From the NCBI GenBank assembly GCA_025200525.1, contig CM045761.1, positions 83,648,506-83,712,505 of the forward strand: DNA of 64,000 nucleotides, read 5' to 3'. Within the stretch, counting starts at the first letter, position 1. Each line of letters starts with the position of its first letter. This document shows positions 57,815 through 64,000 of the stretch, piece by piece. Below the pieces are notes generated by a model. That model saw only the letters and a list, made by a program, of their open reading frames with translations, was not told the origin of the DNA and made no database searches. Source of the DNA: Camellia lanceoleosa. Taxonomy: Eukaryota > Streptophyta > Magnoliopsida > Ericales > Theaceae. Position numbers and translations under genes: made by a program.

Positions 57815-58063
57815 ATCTTCTGTTAACTCTTTCTTTTCTTTTTCCTCTTCTTCTTTCTTATTCTTCTTCTTCTTCCTGGTTTTTCTTCTTCCTGGTTTGC
57901 CTTTATCGTCATTTTAAACATGGTGGTGTACAGTTGCAAAAATAAGAAAGAAGAAGAAGAAGAAAAAAAAAAAAAAAAACCCCTCCAAAACGACGTCATT
58001 TTGGAGGGCGACAGAGATGCGCGGCAGGAAAGGGCAACCGAGGATTCGGATTCGTGGGCAGTG

Positions 58064-58856
58064 AGCACCACATGAAACATGGGGAGTAGCGTCGTAGCAC
58101 ATGAATAGCTGCAGATAATACTGTGAGTAGGGTGTATGCGGTGCGATTCAAGATTTGAGAGTAAAAATATAAATTGAATAGTAGATTAACGGATTGACGG
58201 ATCGGTAAATCGTGATTTGGGCAGTTTTGGATAGATTGATAGATTGAAAAATATTTTAACCAATTATCAAGTATTTTTATAATATATAATACTAATTTGT
58301 ATAATAATTTATATATATATAACACAAACTAATTTACATAATTTTTTTCGTATATATAACTACTAATTTTTACTAAATTTCACATCTTAAATCTTTGTCA
58401 TACTCAATTTTATTTTGATATTCCATTAGAGGTTAAAAAAAAATATATGTATTATTTATGGTGGACTAGAACGATTTTGAAGGCGAATTATAAATTTTAA
58501 AATTTAATCCTCGATTAACTATTAAAAACAGTGTACATTAATACAAGTCGATGTAATTTTAACAAATTTTATGATATTTTGCACGGGCTTAACTGCGAGA
58601 TCAGTGAATAAAAGTTCGTGGTGGTGGGAAGCTCATAAATGCGAAAACGATAAATCTTCCAGTATATATATCTCACCGTCAGCCTCTGTTTGTCCCCACA
58701 GGCCAACCGCCACTAACTGTCAAAGCACGTTCAGACATATAGCAATAGTGCTCCCGCGTTTTTATTCACCATTCTTCTTACACTCCTACTACTGTCACCC
58801 ACTCACCGTTTCAAACTCTCTCTCTACAGAAACAGAAGGGTTTGGAAACCCTAGAA
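58064..58856 (+). promoter_or_regulatory. Upstream region of acid phosphatase gene
   Basis: Intergenic DNA with a TATA-like 'gtatatatatc' at 58662-58672. After it comes a pyrimidine-rich leader ('caaactctctctctacag' near 58811) and 'accctagaaATGG' at the start codon. A transcription start about 25-35 bp after the TATA-like site would give a 5' UTR of roughly 160 bases. The Pack-MULE ends about 800 bp upstream of the start codon. Confidence 0.5.
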
Positions 58857-61800
58857 ATGGCGTCGCTCTTGTTCTCTGCGACCATACTGTTGATTTTATT
58901 CAATCTCGCCTCCGCTCTTCATTGCAAGATACCGACGACTCTGGATGGTCCGTTCGGGCCTGTGACTGTCCCTTTCGATCAGAGTTTGCGCGGTAACGCC
59001 ATCGATGTGCCCGATTCCGATCCCAGAGTTCGAAGGCGCGTCAAAGGATTCGAGCCCGAGCAGATTTCCCTTGCTCTCTCCGCCACCTATGATTCGGTTT
59101 GGATTTCTTGGATCACAGGTCCTCCTTCTCTCTCATCTTCCTGCATTTCCTTCAATTCCATTCAACTTCACTCTCTCTTTCACTCTCACACGCACGCATT
59201 GGTTTTGTGGCTTTTTGTAATTGTTGATGTTGTTGTTCCGTTCTAGTGTGATCTCTGTGTAGAATGAGATGTCAGACGGCAGAGTTATGCATATGAGTGA
59301 TATTGGTTGATGAATTAGGTTTTTAGTACAAATTAGGAATTAGTGCTGATTTGATTATTGGTCAGTGTGTTCACTTCAGTTGTACTATTATTTATCCTCC
59401 GAAAATTATCCTTGATTTAGGGAAAGATTATCAAAACATTGTGTATATATATATGTCTGTGTACATCTTTCACAAATACTCATAAACTGATGTGTTTGCA
59501 CGTGTCTGATTTTGTTTGTGTTTTATTACAACATACACAGATTTACATAAATATTCATAAATTGATGTGTCTGTATTTGTGTGAGTTTGTATATGTTTAC
59601 ACATGTGAGTTCAGGGAAGGTAGGCCTTGCTTTTATGGCATATTTTGAGAAAGTATATGATAATGTAAATTGGCAATTTTTGGATTTTGTGATGGATAGA
59701 AAAGGTTATGGAGAAAGATGGAGGTCATGGATTAGGGGGTGTTTTGCTTCTTGTAATATGTCGGTGATAGTCAATGGTAAACTAGGGGAGGGTTTTAAAG
59801 CGTCTTGAGGGTTGAGGTAGGGGCATCCTTTATCTCATTTTCTTTTCATTCTGATAGCGGATATGCTAAGAAGGATGGTGGATAGGGCTAAAGAGACAGG
59901 TTTGTTTGAGGGTTTACACGTCTGTAGAGACAGGATTAGTGTGACACATTTGCAGTTTGCGGATGAGGCTATTTTCTTCTCTTTGGGGGATGAGAGTCAA
60001 TTGGTTAACCTTTTTTTGGTGGTCAGACTTTTTGGGGTGCTCTCGGGTCTTAGGGTAAATTTGGAGAAAAGTAGTGTAGCGAGAATTAATGCAGATTCAA
60101 ATTAGGTTCAGCAAGTGGCTGAGCTACTTCGGTGTGGTATTGAGACATTTCCAATGAAGTATTTGGGACTCCCATTGGGAGGTAACCCAAGAAGTGAAGT
60201 GTTTTAGAATCCAGTTGTGGAGAAGATAGGTAAGAGGTTAGAAGGGTGGAGTAGGGCTTTACTTTCCCAAGGGGGTAGGTACACTTTGGTTAAGACAGTT
60301 CTAAGTGGAATTCCAATTTATTTCTTGTCTTTGTTTAAGATTCCGGTCAAGGAGGCAAAATCTTTAGAAAAGCTGATACGGAATTTTCTTTGGGAAGGGA
60401 AGGATGAAGGCAAGAAAGATCATTTGGTGAAATGGGAGACAGTTTCCTTACCTAAGGAGAAGGGATGTTTGGCTATTGGTGATATTGTCTCTAGAAACAT
60501 GGCTCTACTGGGCAAGTGGTTATGAAGATTCCCGATTGAGTGTGGTTCATTATGGCACACGGTTATTAGAAGTAAATATGGGACTCATGTTAATGGTAGG
60601 GACTCTCAGACGGTCACTAGGGGTAATTGTCGTGCGAGTAATGCTAGAGACCCCAAAAATTCTACCAAATGTCTCATATGAGTGTGGGACCCACACAATT
60701 GGTTGAATGTTTGGGGTCTCTATCATTTTTGTTGTTGTGCTCCTTGGAAGTCATTTTCTCAGATTTATTTAGTTTGGTCCCTTCCCGATTCATTTATGTG
60801 AGGCTGGGTAATAGGGAAGTGGCCAAATTTTGCGAGGATGTTTGGGTGAGTTCTTCTTCCTTTGCTGTGTCTTTTTTGCTTTTGGTATAGAGTTTCTCAG
60901 TCTCATAATTGTTTTATTGCATCCATGGCTTGCTCTTCGTTGCTTCTTTTCTTGGAATTTTATTTTTCTCTGGAATCTTCATGATAGGGAAATTTAGGAA
61001 TTGGTAACTCTATTGTCAAGGCTTGAAAACGTTTCTTTGTTTCCAAATTTGGAGGATCGTTGAGTTTGGGATATTCATTCATCGGGCTCCTTTACTTGTA
61101 AATCTTTTTTTGATAAAATCGTTGACAAACCTCATGTACCTTAGGCCTCGTTTGGCAACTTTCAATTTTAGCCAAAAAGTCACTATAAGTTGTCACATCA
61201 CTCTCTCTACTTTTCTGCACATTTTTTCGTAAAAAGCCAAAAAGTTACTAAAATAGCCTGCTCCCAAATGAGACAAGTTTCTATTTCATAAGAAGATTTG
61301 GAAGGCATGTGCTCCTCTTAAGGTGAAGGTGTTCATGTGGATCTTGGTTCATAGAGGCACTTTGACAAATGATTCATTGCAAAAGAGGAGACTTTTCCGT
61401 TATCTTAATCCTCAATGGTGCATTATGTGTGATAGGAATGGAGAATCTCTGGATCATCTATTTTGGCACTGTTCGGTGGCTGGGTGTTTGTGGCATAGGA
61501 TGTTTGGATTGGGAAATATGATGTGGGTGGCCCCAAAAAGAAGTGCACAAATGATTTTATTTGATTTTTAAGTATTGGGAAGGTTGAAGAGGGCTAAAGT
61601 GCTTTAGAGTTGTGTTGTCTTTGCGATTTTCTAGGTCATTTGGTTGGAAAGAGATGGGCGTGTCTTCGAAGAAGTTTCTCGTGATGTAGATTTTTTATGG
61701 GAAAGAGTGAGATACTTGGCGTCTTTTTGGGCCTCGGCGAATCCAGTGTTTCGAGGGATTTCACTTTTTTTGATTGCAGCGAATTGGGTGTCAGCTTGTA

Positions 61801-62362
61801 ATATGTAGTGTCACTAAGTGTTTTTCCTGTGCTTTGGTTGCTTTTTTTAGGATTTATTTCTTTTCGCTGTTTTTTCTTTTATGTAGAGGATGCCTTATTC
61901 TCACTTTTTTTTTTTGTGACTTTGAGCTAATAAAATCTTTGTTATTGCTGATCAATATATATATATATATATAATTCTTACTATTCTTGTGAATTAGAAA
62001 TATAACTAATGACAAGAAGTGAGTGTAGTTCATTATAGATGATGATTACACAACCTGCTTGTTTTTATGGGTTTTCATTTTCTATGTGGATGCTGCAGAT
62101 TTTTTTAAGTTATTTGGGATTTTATGGTATTTTTGGGAATTGAATTCATATGCTATTGAATTTGCAGGGGAATCCCAAATTGGGTACAACATAAATCCGT
62201 TAGATCCTAAAATGGTTTCTAGTGTTGTTCGTTATGGTAAGGTAAGACGGCCAATACTGCCTCATGAAGCCAGAGGCTATTCTCTTGTTTACAATCAACT
62301 TTATCCTTTCGAAGGCCTTCAGAACTATACTTCTGGAATCATCCATCATGTTCGTCTGACAG
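58857..62362 (+). CDS. PAP15-like: Purple acid phosphatase (PAP15-like), 5' exons
   Basis: Exon 1 (58857-59118) encodes a signal peptide (MASLLFSATILLILFNLASA), 'TTLDGPFGPVTVPFD', 'RGNAIDVPDSDPRVRRRVKG', 'FEPEQISLALSATYDSVWIS' and 'WITG', ending at a GT donor. Exon 2 (62168-62362), after a TTTGCAG acceptor, encodes 'ESQIGYNINPLDP', 'RGYSLVYNQLYPFEGLQNYT' and 'SGIIHHVRLTG', then a GT donor. The phase joins correctly. These are the N-terminal fibronectin-like domain motifs of plant purple acid phosphatases with phytase activity, secreted Fe-metal phosphatases. A full protein is about 530-550 residues; only about 150 are present here. Metal-binding motifs lie in later exons not found in this window. 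Both exons are open, so this may be a working host gene despite heavily invaded introns. Confidence 0.88.
59608..61957 (+). mobile_element. 5'-truncated LINE in phosphatase intron 1
   Basis: Non-LTR reverse transcriptase segments appear in order. They are 'AYFEKVYDNVNWQFLDFVMD' (59630 on), 'HLQFADEAIFFSLGDESQL' where the usual FADD is FADE, and 'GLRVNLEKSS' and 'GGRYTLVKTVLSGIPIYFLS'. A zinc-binding RT-associated end (zf-RVT, 'KVFMWILVHRGTLTN', 'CIMCDRNGESLDHLFWHC') follows. The element lacks ORF1 and the endonuclease, has many stops, and ends near 'aataaaatctttgttattgc' before an (AT)n run. It is in the sense direction of the host gene within the intron 59119-62167. Exact ends and target duplication not resolved. 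Confidence 0.88.
61143..61276. mobile_element. Small foldback MITE inside the LINE
   Basis: 'ggcctcgtttggcaac' at the left and 'gctcccaaatgagac' at the right are inverted. Internal 'gccaaaaagtcact' and 'gccaaaaagttact' recur. It interrupts the LINE between 'FFDKIVDKPHVP' and 'KKIWKACAPLKV'. Sequence phrases are shared with the foldback at 62519-62953, so it is the same family. Probably hAT-like; the target duplication is not fixed. Confidence 0.7.
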
Positions 62363-62518
62363 GTATAGTTGACTTTCTCCCCTATCCCCATTTAGGTTTG
62401 ACAGTTTGAATGAATAAGAAATTGAGTCAGTAACTGAAATACATATGCAAATGTTTGCTATAAAGTTTCAACATGTGCGTAATTTACATATAGGATATTC
62501 CATATAAAAAATTTTACC

Positions 62519-62953
62519 TAGCCTCATTTGGGAACATCACTTTTTAGCTTAAAAGACAAAAAGTCATTAAAAAAGCCAAAAAGCCTACAAATTATATAAA
62601 AAAAGTCAAAGATTCTATTTTCTCTCTATTTTTTGCACATCATTTCATAAAAAGCCAAAATGTCATCCCAAACATATTAATTTTTTTTTACCTCATATTT
62701 TAGTAAAAAAGGAGGTATATAATTACCTCATTTGGGAACATGCTATTTTAGTAACTTTTTGGTTTTTTGACTAAAATACGAGATAAAAAAAATTAGTATG
62801 TTTGGGATGACTTTTTAGTTTTTTACGAAAAGATGTGCAAAAAGTAAAGAAAAAAAGGAATCTTTGATTTTTTGGTATAAGTTGTTGGTTTTTTTGATTT
62901 TTTTAGTGACTTTTTGACTTTTAGGCTAACATATTGAGTTGCCAAACGAGGAC
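62519..62953. mobile_element. Large foldback MITE, phosphatase intron 2
   Basis: Arms of about 170 bp (62519-62690 and 62780-62953) are inverted copies. The left reads 'cctcatttgggaacat' to 'catcccaaacatattaa'; the right, reversed, reads 'cctcgtttggcaactc' to 'catcccaaacatactaa'. The centre (about 62690-62780) contains another 'cctcatttgggaacatg' end, so a nested or rearranged pair is possible. It lies after phosphatase exon 2. No coding capacity. Confidence 0.8.
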
Positions 62954-63107
62954 ATTCACATATTATTTGAGTGGTTAAATGCAAATTGACTAAATTATAT
63001 ACGGTGCTAGTTGTGGAGTCCTCTAGGAAGTATGGTAAGCATTGAGTTGGCAAGAGACCACTGAAGGTGAATGTTAGTAGTAGACTTAGAAATCCACCTT
63101 GGGGGGG

Positions 63108-64000
63108 TGTCACACACCGGCAATGCAGAAGCCTTGACAAAGATATGCAAGTGTGTGTGGCGCTAGTTAACTCTCTTCACTAGCCCGCCAATAAAGCTCA
63201 AAAGGTTTGTAAAGACAAGCAAACACAATATTAGTTAAGTTGATGAGCCACAAGATTGGAGACAAGTCACAAAATAGCAAGCAACAAGCTAAAATTAAAG
63301 CAAGCAACATTTGAAAAGCTTTGCACAATTTAAAGGCGAAATGAACTTTTCATTGATCAAAAGAAGGCATTACAATAGTTGAACAATGCACCAAAAGTGC
63401 TACAAAAGTTGTCTTACCATAATCTAGGTTGGGGTAGTTTAAAGGCACAAGTGGTCTGGTTCAATGCTTGGGTACCCCCTCCTTAATATAGCTTGTTAAG
63501 CCATTTCCTAGTTGGCAAGAGGAAACATCCACTATGTTTGAGGAGTCATAATGAATTTTTAAAAATTCTACAAAAAGAGAAAAATTACAATATTTGGACC
63601 CAAAACACCTTTAATACTAAGGTATTTACATAAAAATTTGCAAGGCAAAAAGACTACATTTGACCCTCAAAAAGTTGGCCTAAAGTTCTTCTTTGGGTTG
63701 ACAAGCCCGGGCTCTTTGCGTGGGCTGCTTCATGGCATGTCTTGGGCCTTGGCTTGCACTTGCACCAACAACTTCTTGGGCATGTTTTTGGCTCTCCAAA
63801 GGGCACAAATGAGTGTGGCATCAAGATGTTGACCCTTGGATGGGCGCACCTTGATAGTCTCCCCCACTTGAATGATCGACGCCCTCGATGACTTTGCCCA
63901 ATAAGCATCAATCTCGTCTTGAAAAGCCGACAAGTCTGCCTTCCATTCCCAGCTGATTTCTTTATCTCCAAGGCCTCTCCATTTCACCAAGTATTGCCTT
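63108..64000 (-). mobile_element. 3' end of chromodomain gypsy element (partial)
   Basis: A minus-strand element enters from the right edge. The end of its pol, with a chromodomain, is at about 63821-64000, and its 3' LTR is about 63108-63820. Plus-strand LTR ends read TGTCACACACC...GAGTGTGGCA, an inverted pair. A TATA-like 'tatattaa' read on the minus strand lies near 63485-63495, and a purine tract 'gtgggggaga' (minus) at about 63860-63872 is 40 bases from the proposed LTR start. The LTR right boundary is therefore tentative. The element lies downstream of phosphatase exon 2, either in its second intron or past a truncated gene. Confidence 0.65.
63821..64000 (-). CDS. C-terminal chromodomain of gypsy pol (partial)
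   Basis: The minus-strand frame entering from the window edge reads 'YLVKWRGLGDKEISWEWKAD' and 'LSAFQDEIDAYWAKSSRAS'. It is the 'VKWxG...WE...L' core of a chromodomain at the end of a chromovirus polyprotein. The open frame continues across the proposed LTR boundary to about 63730, so the stop codon would lie within the LTR or the boundary is further left. The rest of the protein is beyond the window. Confidence 0.72.

Larger units (their letters stand above)
57171..58054. mobile_element. Pack-MULE-like element with gene fragment
   Basis: Inverted ends of about 75 bp lie at 57171-57242 and 57982-58054. They share 'gaatccggatcctcg' or 'gaatccgaatcctcgg', 'tgccgcgcat', 'gccctccaaaa' and the palindrome CAAAACGACGTCGTTTTG (57221-57238; variant at 57986-58003). 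The flanking 9-mers TGGGCGGTG (57162-57170) and TGGGCAGTG (58055-58063) match at 8 of 9 positions. CT/GA microsatellites lie inside both TIRs. The interior is a host-gene fragment on the minus strand, the defining feature of a Pack-MULE. End positions are uncertain by one base. Confidence 0.8.

Overview
This is nuclear DNA from a flowering plant, most likely a eudicot and plausibly a woody one. The evidence is spliced GT-AG genes, a coiled-coil NB-ARC-LRR resistance pseudogene, a purple acid phosphatase gene of the plant phytase-like type, and dense nested plant transposons (Ty3-gypsy, Ty1-copia, LINE, Mutator-like, hAT and PIF/Harbinger types). I cannot name the species. Only one host gene looks potentially functional: the 5' part of a purple acid phosphatase gene (exon 1 from 58857, exon 2 ending at 62362). 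Almost everything else is mobile DNA, relics or host-gene fragments.

Layout. 1-4053: a decayed minus-strand NLR resistance pseudogene plus a fragment of a second copy. 4429-6535: three small DNA elements (foldback MITE, hAT-like MITE with a perfect 8-bp duplication, long-TIR MULE-like MITE). 6950-32635: a nest. A roughly 1.2-kb TIR element was split by a 14.5-kb Tat-lineage Ty3-gypsy element (minus strand, 7517-31997). That element was split between protease and reverse transcriptase by a Tekay-like chromovirus (plus strand, 17738-27686), whose 3' LTR received a 159-bp PIF/Harbinger MITE. Between its pol gene and 3' LTR the Tat element carries two gene-like units on the opposite strand. One encodes a plant-mobile-domain protein with apparent introns and the other I do not recognise. 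32736-33471: an orphan 3' LTR.

34723-53077: a second nest. An outer Mutator-like element with long TIRs and a perfect 9-bp duplication (TAATATAAA) contains an inner Mutator-like element (35009-52343, 9-bp duplication TTTATTTTT). The inner element encodes a MURA-type transposase (plus strand) and, converging on it, a Ulp1-like cysteine protease gene (minus strand), the gene pair of Kaonashi/ULP-type MULEs. A Tnt1-like copia element (36015-41292, 5-bp duplication AAAGA) interrupts the transposase gene. The protease gene carries a 1.16-kb internal tandem duplication and, in what looks like its first intron, about 24 copies of a 103-bp repeat.

53087-64000: AT-rich spacer with a Harbinger MITE (55032-55426), then a Pack-MULE-like element (57171-58054) holding a fragment of a molybdate-transporter (MOT) gene. 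The phosphatase gene follows. Its first intron holds a truncated LINE with a MITE inside it. Downstream of exon 2 are a large foldback MITE and the 3' end of another chromodomain gypsy element that runs off the window.

None of the element genes is intact: frameshifts or stops are visible in every one. The window is therefore chiefly a record of successive insertions, most of which can be ordered from target-site duplications.
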